Shown here: positions 17,085 to 25,470 of the stretch, piece after piece
Layout: every line of letters starts with the position of its first letter
Position numbering within the stretch: the first letter of the stretch is position 1
Assembly (NCBI RefSeq): GCF_009184865.1
Contig: NZ_CP045096.1
Coordinates: 434,001-498,000 of the forward strand
DNA: 64,000 nucleotides
DNA from: Streptomyces phaeolivaceus
GTDB taxonomy: Bacteria; Actinomycetota; Actinomycetes; Streptomycetales; Streptomycetaceae
Reading direction: 5' to 3'
Notes under the pieces: model-generated
The model's database searches: none
Told to the model about the DNA's origin: nothing
Seen by the model: only the letters and a program-made list of their open reading frames with translations
Made by a program: the position numbers and the translations under genes

Positions 17085-17576
17085 ATGGCGAGGCGGCCCG
17101 AGGAACTGCTCCATCTGCTGACCCGTGCCGAGCGCCTGTCCGTGCGCCGGACGCAGTCCGTGCTGGAGGAGTTCGACTGTTCCGTCGAGGCCTGGCGGGT
17201 CCTCGATCTGCTCTCCGACGGGCAGGGGCACAACATGACGGCCCTCGCCGAGCACGCCTTCCTGCCGGCGCCGAGCCTGACCAAGCTGATCGACCAACTC
17301 GTCGACCAGAACCTGGTGTTCCGCCGTGTCGACCCCGCCGACCGGCGCCGTGTCCTCGCCCATCTCACGCCGCGCGGCCTGGAGCGATGGCAGCGGCTCG
17401 CCCGCGAGGTGCGCGCCGACTGGACCGGCCTGGAGCCACTGGGCGACGAGGACGGGAAGCGGCTGGAACTGCTGCTGGACCGGCTGGCCCGGACCCTGGA
17501 GGCCGGGGGGAGCGCCGACGCGCGGGGCCGGGTCAGCGCAGGTCGTGCGGAGCGCGCAGCTGGGCGAGGACGTTGA
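17085..17576 (+). CDS. MarR-family regulator divergent from urtA
   Basis: A 163-residue MarR protein: recognition region MTALAEHAFLPAPSLTKLID and wing DPADRRRVLAHLTPRG. The ATG at 17085 follows GAGGAG. It is divergent from urtA across 235 bp and overlaps the end of the AmiC-like gene by 44 bp, tail to tail. This position suggests control of urt transcription or of the binding-protein gene. The C-terminus beyond about residue 145 is Gly/Arg-rich and lies in the overlap. Confidence 0.85.
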   Translation: MARRPEELLHLLTRAERLSVRRTQSVLEEFDCSVEAWRVLDLLSDGQGHNMTALAEHAFLPAPSLTKLIDQLVDQNLVFRRVDPADRRRVLAHLTPRGLERWQRLAREVRADWTGLEPLGDEDGKRLELLLDRLARTLEAGGSADARGRVSAGRAERAAGRGR

Positions 17577-18651
17577 AGTCGTAGCCGTCGGCCTGCGCGA
17601 GGTAGATGCGCTGGCGCACATGCCGCCCGTCCAGACCGAGCAGTCCGCGCGGCCCCTCGTACGAGACGGTGTCGGCGGCGGCCCCGATCGCGGTGACGTC
17701 CAGGGCGCGGGCCCGCTCGACGAGTGCGGCGAGCAGCAGGACGCCCTCGTAGCAGGACTCGCCGAGGCTGCCCGGGACCGGTGCCTGGAGGCCGAAGCGG
17801 CCGGCGTACTGGCCGTGGAAGTCCAGGGTGTTCTGGTCGGCGAGGGAGGCGAAGAACCCGGCGGTGCTGTACAGGTCGAGGGTGGCCTCGGGGCCGCTGC
17901 CCAGCAGCATGTTCTCGTCCATGAGCGTGCTCAGCCTGAGGCACCGCCGGTCGAGGCCGGAGGCGGCGAAGGCCCGGTTGAAGCGGACCGCGTCACTGCC
18001 GACCAGCAGCATCAGGACCCCGTCGGCGTCGGCCCGCTCGACGCGTCGCAGGACGTCCGCGAAGTCCTCGGTGCCGAGCGGCAGATACGCCTCGCCGCAG
18101 ACCCGGCCCCGGCAGGCGCGGGCATAGCCCCGGGCCGCCCGAGCGGTGTGCCGGGGCCATACGTAGTTGTTGCCGACGACGAACCAGCGGCGCACCCCGC
18201 GTGACTCGGCGAGCAGCCGCATCGCGGGCAGCAGCTGCCAGGAGGGTGTCTCGCTCGTCATGAAGACGCCCTCGGTGCGCTCGCCGCCCTCGTACAGGGC
18301 CGTGTACACATACGGCACCCGGTGGGCGATGCGCGGGGCCACCGCCCGCCGGACCGAGGAGATGTGCCAGCCGGTGACGCCCTGGACCGCGCCGGAGGCG
18401 ACCAGGGCCTCCACGTCCTCCGCGACCCGCGACGGCTCGGCCCCGCCGTCGACCTCGATCAGCCGCAGCTCCCTGCCCAGCACTCCCCCGGCCTTGTTGA
18501 CCTCCTCGGCGGCCAGCCGGGCACACGCCCCGCAGGTGGGGCCGAAGATCCCGGCGGGTCCCTGCATCGGGTAGACGAGGGCCACGTTCAGGGTCGAGGA
18601 GTCGGCCGTGAACCACTCGGGGGTGTGGAGGCGCGGTGGTGGCCGATTCAT
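17533..18651 (-). CDS. AmiC-like amide-sensing binding protein without a signal peptide
   Basis: A 372-residue type I periplasmic-binding fold (Peripla_BP_6), closest to UrtA/AmiC: VALVYPMQGPAGIFGPTC, AEEVNKAGGVLGRELRLIEV, VGNNYVWPRHTARAARGYA. There is no signal peptide or lipobox; the protein starts MNRPPPRLHTPEWF. It is therefore cytosolic, like Pseudomonas AmiC, which senses amides and regulates an antiterminator. No AmiR homologue is nearby, but a MarR gene is. A role as ligand sensor for urea or amide metabolism is inferred. Confidence 0.82.
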   Translation of the reverse strand: MNRPPPRLHTPEWFTADSSTLNVALVYPMQGPAGIFGPTCGACARLAAEEVNKAGGVLGRELRLIEVDGGAEPSRVAEDVEALVASGAVQGVTGWHISSVRRAVAPRIAHRVPYVYTALYEGGERTEGVFMTSETPSWQLLPAMRLLAESRGVRRWFVVGNNYVWPRHTARAARGYARACRGRVCGEAYLPLGTEDFADVLRRVERADADGVLMLLVGSDAVRFNRAFAASGLDRRCLRLSTLMDENMLLGSGPEATLDLYSTAGFFASLADQNTLDFHGQYAGRFGLQAPVPGSLGESCYEGVLLLAALVERARALDVTAIGAAADTVSYEGPRGLLGLDGRHVRQRIYLAQADGYDFNVLAQLRAPHDLR

Positions 18652-18775
18652 GGGCTCATGATGGCGTGATCACCATCGGCGCCCCAGTCGGTGTCACGGA
18701 TCGAGACCGATTCGTAGGCCGGGGTCGAGACAGGGGTCACGAGCGGGGCGGAGACGGGCCTTGGCGGGGTCGGGC

Positions 18776-19546
18776 CTACGCTCGCGTGAACCCGTGGCTG
18801 CGCTCCACCTTCGCCACGTGCAGCGTGTAGCTCTCGTACCACTCGGCGCGCCCGCGCCGCTGCGCCGCGCGGTGCTCGGCGTCGGTCCGCCAGCGGTCGA
18901 GGGCGTCGGCGTCGCGGAAGTAGCCGACGGTGATGCCCAGCCCGCCGGGGGTCTGGGCGTGGTCCATCCCCAGGTACCCGGGGATGTCCTTCACCAGGTC
19001 CTCCATGCGGGCGTTGGTCTCGCCGAAGCCGCTCCGGTCCGGGGTCCGCACCGCGGTGAAGACGGCCGCGTAGTACGGGGGTTCATAGGCCTGGACGGGC
19101 TGCGCGGTCTGGACGGGCTGCGCGGTCTGGGTGGCCCGGGTGGGCTCCTCGGAGGCACGCGGTGGCCGCGTGCGCGCGTACACCTCGATCTCGATCTTCA
19201 TCCGGGGGTCGGAGAGGCCGCACACGAGCATCGTGGCGGCGGGCCGGACCTCGCCGAAGGCGTCACGCAGGACGGGCAGGCAGGGCTCGAAGTCGGACCG
19301 GTCGGGCAGCAGATAGCGCACCCGCACCACGTCGGCGAAGGAGCATCCCGCCTCGGTCAGCGTGTTCTCGATGTTGCGCAGGCACTGCTTCGCCTGCTCC
19401 ACCACGTCCTCGGAGATCGTCATGGCGGTGTAGTCGAATCCGGTCGTCCCGGACACATGGACCCGGTCGCCGTCGACCACGGCGCGGGCGTAGCCGATCT
19501 CCTCCTCGAACGTCGAGCCGCTGAGGATCGCGCGTCGCTCTGTCAT
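18776..19546 (-). CDS. RidA-family / antibiotic biosynthesis monooxygenase-domain fusion
   Basis: A 256-residue two-domain protein. Residues 1-125 are a RidA/YjgF fold (YARAVVDGDRVHVSGTTGFD, QAKQCLRNIENTLTEAGCSF, ATMLVCGLSDPRMKIEIEVY), but without the Arg of the canonical imine-deaminase site that I could place with certainty. A linker repeats TQTAQPVQ. Residues about 150-256 form a dimeric alpha-beta barrel of the ABM type (YYAAVFTAVRT, MEDLVKDIPGYLGMDH, VGYFRDADALDRWR). It is divergent from a LysR gene that probably controls it. The substrate is unknown. Confidence 0.8.
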   Translation of the reverse strand: MTERRAILSGSTFEEEIGYARAVVDGDRVHVSGTTGFDYTAMTISEDVVEQAKQCLRNIENTLTEAGCSFADVVRVRYLLPDRSDFEPCLPVLRDAFGEVRPAATMLVCGLSDPRMKIEIEVYARTRPPRASEEPTRATQTAQPVQTAQPVQAYEPPYYAAVFTAVRTPDRSGFGETNARMEDLVKDIPGYLGMDHAQTPGGLGITVGYFRDADALDRWRTDAEHRAAQRRGRAEWYESYTLHVAKVERSHGFTRA

Positions 19547-19618
19547 GCGCCGAACGCTAGGTGACCAGCAGGAATACGTCTAATACAGCATCTGGTACGG
19601 AGTGATATCTCTAGGCGT

Positions 19619-20584
19619 ATGGAACGTCCCGAACTTCCCGTTCAGCAGGTGCACGCGTTCGTCGTGCTCGCCGAGGAACTGCACTTCGGCCGCGCCGCCG
19701 CCCGGCTGGGCATCGCCCAGCCGCCGTTGAGCCAGCAGATCCGGCGGCTGGAGGACAAGGTCGGCTTCGCGCTGTTCAGCCGGGGGCCGGGACGTGTCGC
19801 GCTCACCCCGGCGGGCCGGGAGCTTCTGCCGGCGGCCCGGCAGGCCCTCGGCGGCCTCGCGGACGGGCTGGCAGCGGCCCGGGACGCCGGCAGCGGCCGG
19901 GCCGGGCGGCTGCGGATCGGCTTCGCCGCCTCCCTCGCCCTGACCCTGCTGCCCGGCCTGCTGCGCACCTTCCGGGAACGGTTCCCCGCCGTGGAGCTGG
20001 ACATCCAGGAGATGACCACCACCCCGCAACTGGCCGCGCTGCGCGAGGGGACCATCGACATCGGGCTGCTGCGCGAACCGCCCGCCGACGACACGGAACT
20101 CGGATTCTCGACCGTGCTGACCGAGCCGTTCGTGGCCGTCCTGCCGTCCGCGCACCCGCTCGCGGCGCGACGCGTCGTCCGTGTCGCGCAGTTGGCGGAC
20201 CAGCCGTTCGTGCTGCTGCCCCGCGCCGTCGGCCCGTCGCTGTACGACCGGATCACCGGCGTGTGCGTCGCGGCGGGCTTCACACCCCGGGTGGCGCAGC
20301 ACGCCGTGGAGTGGCAGACGGTCTGTGCCCTGGTGGAGACCGGGCTGGGCGTGTCGCTGGCCCCGGAGAGCATCCGCCGTATCCGTCTCAAGGGCGTCGC
20401 CTTCCGCGGGATCGGGCCCGGCACCCCGCGCACCCGGGTCGCCGTCGCCTGGCGGAAGGACGACCCGGATCCGCTGGTCCCCCGTCTGCTGGCCGCGCTC
20501 GATGAGGGGGTCGGTCTCAGCCCGTCGTCCACTTCTCCTCGATCCGTCCGAACCGCCACACCAGCAGGGCGACGGCCCAGGTGA
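19619..20584 (+). CDS. LysR-family transcriptional regulator
   Basis: A 321-residue LysR regulator. The winged helix is at residues 1-65 (ELHFGRAAARLGIAQPPLSQ), and the effector domain from about 95 begins GRLRIGFAASLALTLLPGLL; DIGLLREPPADD belongs to the BenM/CatM-like subgroup that binds aromatic acids. The gene is divergent from the RidA-ABM gene across 72 bp, the usual layout for autoregulation plus control of the neighbour. Its C-terminus is Ser/Arg-rich and overlaps the end of the nickel permease gene by 68 bp. Confidence 0.88.
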   Translation: MERPELPVQQVHAFVVLAEELHFGRAAARLGIAQPPLSQQIRRLEDKVGFALFSRGPGRVALTPAGRELLPAARQALGGLADGLAAARDAGSGRAGRLRIGFAASLALTLLPGLLRTFRERFPAVELDIQEMTTTPQLAALREGTIDIGLLREPPADDTELGFSTVLTEPFVAVLPSAHPLAARRVVRVAQLADQPFVLLPRAVGPSLYDRITGVCVAAGFTPRVAQHAVEWQTVCALVETGLGVSLAPESIRRIRLKGVAFRGIGPGTPRTRVAVAWRKDDPDPLVPRLLAALDEGVGLSPSSTSPRSVRTATPAGRRPR

Positions 20585-21641
20585 CGACGAACAGGCCGAC
20601 GACGACATAGCCGATGACATTGAGGTCGAGGCCGGCGACCCAGTCCCAGAACGTGCCGTGGAGATGGGCCTTCTCGGCGACGAGACCGAGCAGTTCGACC
20701 GTGCCGATGAGGAGGGCGACGGCCACCGACAGGCCGGTGATGGTCAGGTTGTAGTAGACCTTGCGGACCGGCTCGGAGAACGCCCAGCCGTAGGCGAAGT
20801 TCATGAACGAGCCGTCGATCGTGTCCAGCAGCGACATCCCGGTGGCGAACAGGATCGGCAGGCACAGGATCGCGTACCAGGGCAGCCCGGAGGCGGCGCC
20901 CGAACCGGCCAGGACCAGCAGCGCCACCTCGGTCGCCGTGTCGAAGCCGAGGCCGAACAGCAGGCCCAGCGGGAACATCTGCCAGGGCTCGGTGATCGAC
21001 CTCATCAGCCGTCCCAGGAGCCGGTTCATGAGGCCGCGGCTGTTCAGCCGCTCCTCCAGGGCGGCCTCGTCGAAGGTGCCCGAGCGCATCTCGCGGAACA
21101 CCTTCCAGATCCCCACCATGACCACCAGGTTGATGATCGCGATCACGTACAGGAAGGTCCCGGAGACGGTGGTGCCGAGCCAGCCGGTGATGTCGTGCAG
21201 GGTGGAGTCGTCGTCTCGGACCGGTCCGGCGAGCGCCTTGACGCCGAGGGTGAGGAGGAAGGTGAGGGCGAAGACGATCGACGAGTGGCCGAGGGAGAAC
21301 CAGAAACCGACCGACAGCGGGCGCTGCCCCTCACCCATCAGTTTGCGGGTGGTGTTGTCGATGGCGGCGATGTGGTCGGCGTCGAAGGCGTGCCGCATGC
21401 CCAGGGTGTAGGCGGTGACGCCCATGCCGATGCCGAAGGTCTTGCCGCCGACGCCGTAGTGCTCGGGGGCGACGATCACCACGAGCGTGAACCAGCCGAT
21501 GACATGCAGCGCCAGGATGAATCCGGCCATCCCGCCGAGGCTCGCCCACTCCTTTCGGGTCAGCGAGGCGCGGATCCGACGCCAGGAGGGACCGCTCCTG
21601 GCGGTGGGGGCCGAGGCGGCGGTGTCGGTGACAGGAGCCAT
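20517..21641 (-). CDS. NiCoT nickel/cobalt permease (HoxN/NixA family)
   Basis: A 374-residue permease with eight predicted transmembrane helices and the NiCoT signature RHAFDADHIAAIDN in helix II; further signature stretches are FSLGHSSIVFALT and LFGLGFDTATEVALL. It imports Ni(II) and/or Co(II) with high affinity, energised by ion motive force. It neighbours the cobalt importer cbiMNQO and a decayed ABC ATPase, so this block is devoted to Ni/Co supply. Preference for Ni or Co cannot be read from the sequence. Confidence 0.93.
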   Translation of the reverse strand: MAPVTDTAASAPTARSGPSWRRIRASLTRKEWASLGGMAGFILALHVIGWFTLVVIVAPEHYGVGGKTFGIGMGVTAYTLGMRHAFDADHIAAIDNTTRKLMGEGQRPLSVGFWFSLGHSSIVFALTFLLTLGVKALAGPVRDDDSTLHDITGWLGTTVSGTFLYVIAIINLVVMVGIWKVFREMRSGTFDEAALEERLNSRGLMNRLLGRLMRSITEPWQMFPLGLLFGLGFDTATEVALLVLAGSGAASGLPWYAILCLPILFATGMSLLDTIDGSFMNFAYGWAFSEPVRKVYYNLTITGLSVAVALLIGTVELLGLVAEKAHLHGTFWDWVAGLDLNVIGYVVVGLFVVTWAVALLVWRFGRIEEKWTTG

Positions 21642-21763
21642 GGGGTGGGTGCCTCACTCGTCGTGACTCGTCGTGCGGTGTGCGTCCGGTCCAGCCCCCA
21701 CAGCCTTGTGCAGTGCATGCGCAGCTGCAAGAAGGTCGCAGTAAAGCTCGTGCCACGTTTCGG

Positions 21764-22420
21764 TCAGGCGAGGCTCCCCCGGTGGACCGTGCGGTCGCAC
21801 CAGCGCCCGAGCAGTGCGCGGTCGTGGACGCGTCGAGCATGGCGGTCATCTCGTCGCGGATCAGCCAGCGGGGGCGCGGCACCAGGGCGCGGGCGAGGCA
21901 GGCCCGTTGGAGCTGGCCGTCGCTGACCTCGTGGGGGCGGCGGGTCAGCAGGTCGGGGGGGGAGGCCGACCGTGGACGCCAGTTCGGCGACCCGGGCCGG
22001 TGCCTCCGCCCGGCGGCCGGTGGCCCTGAGGGGTTCGGCGATCAGGTCGGTGAGCCGCAGCCGGGGGTCCGCCGACAGTCCGGGCTGCCGGAAGACGACG
22101 CCGAACGCGGTGCGTTGCCGGCGCGGGGCACGATGCCGCCAGTGCCGTACGGGCTCGCCGTCGAGGGCCAGGGTGCCGGAGTCGGGGCGGTGCCGGGTGA
22201 CCGCGGCCGGGCCGGCGGTGGCGGTGGCGGTGGCGGTGGCGGTGGCGGTGGCGGTGGCGGTGGCGGTGGCGGTGGCGGTGGCGGTGGCGGCATTGAAGCG
22301 CAGGCCGGGCCCCGGGGCCAAGGGCGGCCAGGTGTGCGATCGGTTCCGGCCATCCGCCGTCGGCGTGCCCAGGCTCGCGCAAGGCGTGGGAGGGGTGGGG
22401 CGTGCGCCGTGCTGTGAGCT
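21764..22420 (-). pseudogene. Nickel/peptide ABC ATPase (NikE/DppF-like), multiply broken
   Basis: The pieces in order are: RRPDSGTLALDGEPVRHW-like start, FGVVFRQPGLSADPRLRLTD, VAELASTVGLPP, then after a run of eight C (G8 on the plus strand, 21955-21962) a frame change into DLLTRRPHEVSDGQLQRACL (signature) and LVPRPRWLIRDEMTAMLDAS (Walker B region), and finally ALLGRWCDRTV in the first frame. The Walker A segment is replaced by a (GGCGGT)n microsatellite, and a stretch after LDAS is missing. The gene cannot give a working ATPase. It may be the last trace of a nik-type importer beside the NiCoT permease. Confidence 0.7.
22214..22290. repeat. (GGCGGT)n hexanucleotide microsatellite
   Basis: Almost 13 perfect GGCGGT units in a row occupy 22214-22290. 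They lie in the Walker A position of the broken ABC ATPase gene. In every frame they give dipeptide or homopolymer runs (Ala-Val, Ala-Thr, poly-Gly, poly-Pro), so none of the frames crossing it is likely to be a real protein. Such slippage-prone tracts are rare in Streptomyces. Confidence 0.95.
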
Positions 22421-22484
22421 GTTCCACGGCGCCCTCGCGCCCCTCGTCTCCGCTTGTCAGCGCCCTTATGTGGGCACTACTGTC

Positions 22485-22650
22485 ACCACGCCTTGGTGAA
22501 CGGGAAATCCGGTGTCATGCCGGTGCGGCCCTCGCCACTGTGATCGGGAAGTCCGGCTCCGGCCCTCACGGGCAGCCACTGGGTCTTCGGACCCGGGAAG
22601 GCGGAGCATGGGCGGTGGGACCCGTAAGCCAGGAGACCGGCCAAGGCGCG
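22485..22650 (+). ncRNA. Cobalamin riboswitch
   Basis: The leader of cbiM carries the conserved blocks of the cobalamin (AdoCbl) aptamer in order: GGTGAACGGGAA near 22495-22506, GCCACTG at 22534-22540 and again at 22575-22581, CCCGGGAAGGCGG around 22592-22604, and the B12 box AAGCCAGGAGACC at 22626-22638. It ends about 45 nt before the cbiM ATG, so binding of B12 should block translation or end transcription of the cobalt importer. The boundaries are approximate. Confidence 0.92.
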
Positions 22651-22689
22651 TCAACCATCCACGAGGTGCTGGAGAGGGTCTGCTGAGCC

Positions 22690-23397
22690 ATGCACATAGC
22701 CGAGGGTTTCCTTCCTCCGGCGCACGCGATCGCCTGGGGCGTCGCGTCCGCGCCATTCGTCGTCCACGGAGTCAGGGCACTCACCCGTGAGGTCAAGGAG
22801 CACCCCGAGAGCACACTGCTGCTCGGTGCCTCGGGTGCCTTCACCTTCGTCCTGTCCGCCCTGAAGCTGCCGTCGGTCACCGGGAGTTGCTCCCACCCCA
22901 CCGGCACCGGTCTGGGCGCCATCCTTTTCCGGCCACCGATCATGGCGGTCCTGGGCACCATCACCCTGCTCTTCCAGGCGCTGCTGCTCGCGCACGGCGG
23001 TCTCACCACGCTCGGCGCCAACGTCTTCTCGATGGCGATCGTCGGGCCCTGGGCGGGCTATGGCATCTACCGGCTGCTGCGGCGGTTCGACGTGCCGCTG
23101 ATGGTCACGGTGTTCTTCGGCGCGTTCGTCGCCGACCTGGTCACCTACTGCGTCACCAGCGTGCAGCTGGCGCTCGCGTTCCCCGACCCGAGCAGCGGTT
23201 TCCTGGGCGCGCTCGGCAAGTTCGGCTCCATCTTCGCCGTCACCCAGATCCCGCTCGCCGTGAGCGAGGGCCTGCTCACGGTGCTGGTCATGCGTCTGCT
23301 GGTGCAGTCGAGCAAGGGTGAACTGACCCGGCTCGGCGTGCTCCTGACCGGCAAACGCGACCGCTCCGAGACCGAGATCGAGGCGGTGGCCCGATGA
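22690..23397 (+). CDS. cbiM: Cobalt ECF transporter S component CbiM
   Basis: A 235-residue integral membrane protein with six or seven helices. The N-terminus [13 protein letters not shown] supplies the His2 metal ligand at the amino end that is diagnostic for CbiM, and [20 protein letters not shown] is the second ligand loop. It binds Co(II) and works with CbiN, CbiQ and CbiO. It is the first gene of the operon behind the cobalamin riboswitch, with GGAGAGG as ribosome site. It overlaps cbiN by ATGA. Confidence 0.95.
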   Translation: MHIAEGFLPPAHAIAWGVASAPFVVHGVRALTREVKEHPESTLLLGASGAFTFVLSALKLPSVTGSCSHPTGTGLGAILFRPPIMAVLGTITLLFQALLLAHGGLTTLGANVFSMAIVGPWAGYGIYRLLRRFDVPLMVTVFFGAFVADLVTYCVTSVQLALAFPDPSSGFLGALGKFGSIFAVTQIPLAVSEGLLTVLVMRLLVQSSKGELTRLGVLLTGKRDRSETEIEAVAR

Positions 23398-23864
23398 GCA
23401 GGAACACGATGACCAAGAACACGAAGATCAACGTCCTGCTGCTGCTCGTCGTGGCCGCGCTCGCCGTGCTGCCGCTGGCCCTCGGCCTCGGCGACCACAA
23501 GGAGGAGCCCTTCGCGGGCGCCGACGCCGAGGCGGAGACGGCGATCACGGAGATCCAGCCGGACTACGAGCCCTGGTTCTCCCCGCTGTACGAGCCGCCG
23601 TCCGGTGAGATCGAGTCGGCGCTGTTCGCCCTCCAGGCGGCGCTGGGCGCGGGTGTCCTCGCGTACTACTTCGGCATCCACCGGGGCCGCCGCCAGGGCG
23701 AGGCGCGGGCACTGGCCCGGCCGGACGGGACCGGGGGCACGGGAGCCGCCGGGGAGGCTGCGGCGGACCCGGTGGGCGCGACGGCCGCGCCTGCCTCGAA
23801 GGTCGCCTCCGGTGACGACAGCTCGTCCGGTGGTGCCGGGGAGTCCCCCGCCGGGCGGGTCTGA
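23394..23864 (+). CDS. cbiN: Cobalt transporter accessory protein CbiN
   Basis: A 156-residue two-helix protein: helix 1 at about 12-30 ([19 protein letters not shown]), an extracytoplasmic loop with the conserved [20 protein letters not shown] stretch, then helix 2 ([20 protein letters not shown]). It gates metal access to CbiM. The C-terminal 50 residues are a low-complexity Gly/Ala extension longer than in most homologues. Confidence 0.92.
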   Translation: MSRNTMTKNTKINVLLLLVVAALAVLPLALGLGDHKEEPFAGADAEAETAITEIQPDYEPWFSPLYEPPSGEIESALFALQAALGAGVLAYYFGIHRGRRQGEARALARPDGTGGTGAAGEAAADPVGATAAPASKVASGDDSSSGGAGESPAGRV

Positions 23865-23870
23865 CCCCGC

Positions 23871-24626
23871 GTGCTGCCGATCGACGCGGCGGCGCACAGC
23901 AGTCGCTGGCGCCGCCGCCATCCCGTGGACAAGGCCGTGCTCGGGCTCGGCCTCACCGTGCTGGCGATCTCCCTGCCGCCCTGGCCCGGCGCGGCCCTGG
24001 TCCTGCTGACCGCACTCGTGGTGCTGCTCGGCCCGGCCGGTGTGCCCGGCCGTCGGCTGTGGCGGGCCTACCGGGTGCCGCTGGGTTTCTGTGTGACCGG
24101 CGCGCTGCCGCTGCTCGTCCAGGTCGGCGGGCCCGACGGGTTCGTGACCCTGGCCGACGGCGGCCCGGTCCGCGCCGGGGAGCTGCTGCTGCGCACCTCG
24201 GCCGCCTCCCTCGGCGTCCTGCTGTTCGCGTTCACCACCCCCATGTCGGACCTGCTGCCGCGTCTGGTGAAGGCCGGGGTGCCCGCGCCGGTCGTGGACG
24301 TGGCTCTGGTCACGTACCGCATGAGCTTCCTCCTGCTGGACTCCGTGCGCCGGATCCGGGAGGCGCAGGCGGCCCGGCTGGGGCACACCACCCGGGCCGC
24401 GACCTGGCGTTCGCTCGCGGGGCTCGGCGCCACCGCGTTCGTCCGGGCCTTCGACCGGGCGGCCCGGCTGCAGACCGGGCTCGCCGGGCGCGGGTACGAC
24501 GGCACCCTGCGCGTCCTGGTGCCCGAGGCCAGGGTCTCCGCCCGGTTCACCGCGGCCAGCGTCGCCCTGCTCGCGGCCGTCGCCGCCCTCACCCTCGTAC
24601 TGGACTCGTCATGGAAAGGCCGCTGA
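23871..24626 (+). CDS. cbiQ: Cobalt ECF transporter transmembrane protein CbiQ
   Basis: A 251-residue T component with about five helices. The coupling helices contain RIREAQAARLG and FDRAARLQTGLAGRGYDG, the Ala-Arg-Gly type signatures that touch the ATPase. The GTG at 23871 starts six bases after the cbiN stop. The alternative start choices change only a few residues. Confidence 0.9.
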   Translation: MLPIDAAAHSSRWRRRHPVDKAVLGLGLTVLAISLPPWPGAALVLLTALVVLLGPAGVPGRRLWRAYRVPLGFCVTGALPLLVQVGGPDGFVTLADGGPVRAGELLLRTSAASLGVLLFAFTTPMSDLLPRLVKAGVPAPVVDVALVTYRMSFLLLDSVRRIREAQAARLGHTTRAATWRSLAGLGATAFVRAFDRAARLQTGLAGRGYDGTLRVLVPEARVSARFTAASVALLAAVAALTLVLDSSWKGR

Positions 24627-24627
24627 C

Positions 24628-25470
24628 ATGAGCGAGCCCGTGCTGGTCGCCCTGCGGGGCGCGTCCTTCGCCTACGAGGACGGGCCGCCCGTGCTCGGTG
24701 ATCTCGACTTCGAGGTGGCCGAGGGGCGCGCGCTCGCCCTGCTGGGCCGCAACGGCAGCGGCAAGACCACGCTGATGCGGCTGCTCAGCGGTGGACTGCG
24801 GCCCCGGACCGGCGAGTTGACGGTCGAGGGGCGGGCGGTGACGTACGACCGCAAGGGGCTGACCCGGCTGCGGACGACGGTGCAGCTGGTCGTGCAGGAC
24901 CCGGACGACCAGCTGTTCGCGGCGTCCGTGGCGCAGGACGTGTCGTTCGGGCCGCTGAACCTCGGGCTGTCCGACACGCAGGTACGGGCCCGGGTGGACG
25001 AGGCGCTCGGCGCGCTCGGTATCGCGGCGCTCGCCGACCGGCCCACCCATCTGCTCTCCTACGGCCAGCGCAAGCGCACCGCCATCGCCGGCGCGGTCGC
25101 GATGCGGCCCCGGGTGCTGGTCCTCGACGAGCCGACCGCAGGACTCGACCCCGACGGACAGGAACGGCTCCTCGCCACCCTGGACGAGCTGCGGCGGTCC
25201 GGCACCACCGTGGTGATGGCCACCCATGACGTCGACCTCGCCCTGCGCTGGGCCGACGACGCGGCGCTGCTCACCCCGTCCGGCGCGCGCACGGGCCCGG
25301 TGGCCGCGATGCTCGCCCGCACCGATCTCCTCCAACAGGCCGGGCTGCGGCTGCCCTGGGGCATCGCCGTCGCCCAACTCCTGCGGAAACAAGGTCTGTT
25401 GAGCGACGAGGAGACCGGTCCGCGTACACCGGAGGAGCTGGCGGCCACCGCTCAGATCCGCAGGCCGTAG
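24628..25470 (+). CDS. cbiO: Cobalt ECF transporter ATPase CbiO
   Basis: A 280-residue ECF-type ATPase: Walker A GRNGSGKTT, Q-loop LVVQDPDDQLF (the DPDDQ motif is an ECF hallmark), signature LLSYGQRKRTAIAGAVA and Walker B VLVLDEPTAGLDPDG. It hydrolyses ATP for cobalt uptake. One base separates it from cbiQ. Its last 19 bp overlap the convergent lactonase gene. Confidence 0.93.
   Translation: MSEPVLVALRGASFAYEDGPPVLGDLDFEVAEGRALALLGRNGSGKTTLMRLLSGGLRPRTGELTVEGRAVTYDRKGLTRLRTTVQLVVQDPDDQLFAASVAQDVSFGPLNLGLSDTQVRARVDEALGALGIAALADRPTHLLSYGQRKRTAIAGAVAMRPRVLVLDEPTAGLDPDGQERLLATLDELRRSGTTVVMATHDVDLALRWADDAALLTPSGARTGPVAAMLARTDLLQQAGLRLPWGIAVAQLLRKQGLLSDEETGPRTPEELAATAQIRRP

Noticed and set aside
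19547..19618. LysR T-N11-A box between the RidA fusion and LysR genes
   Set aside because: Several loose T-N11-A matches exist in this AT-richer stretch (ATACG and GTACG repeats), but none has convincing dyad symmetry.
21680..21740. Nur (nickel) box upstream of the NiCoT gene, around TTGTGCAG and CTGCAAG
   Set aside because: The arms need a bulge to pair and the spacing does not match the Nur consensus I know; too weak to list.
22042..22417. Poly-Gly, poly-Pro and Ala-Val/Ala-Thr open frames on both strands
   Set aside because: They are only translations of the (GGCGGT)n microsatellite and its flanks; the only meaningful protein similarity nearby is to the broken ABC ATPase.
23605..24009. 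Second open frame within cbiN/cbiQ
   Set aside because: Arg/Pro-rich shadow; the CbiN and CbiQ frames carry the conserved motifs.
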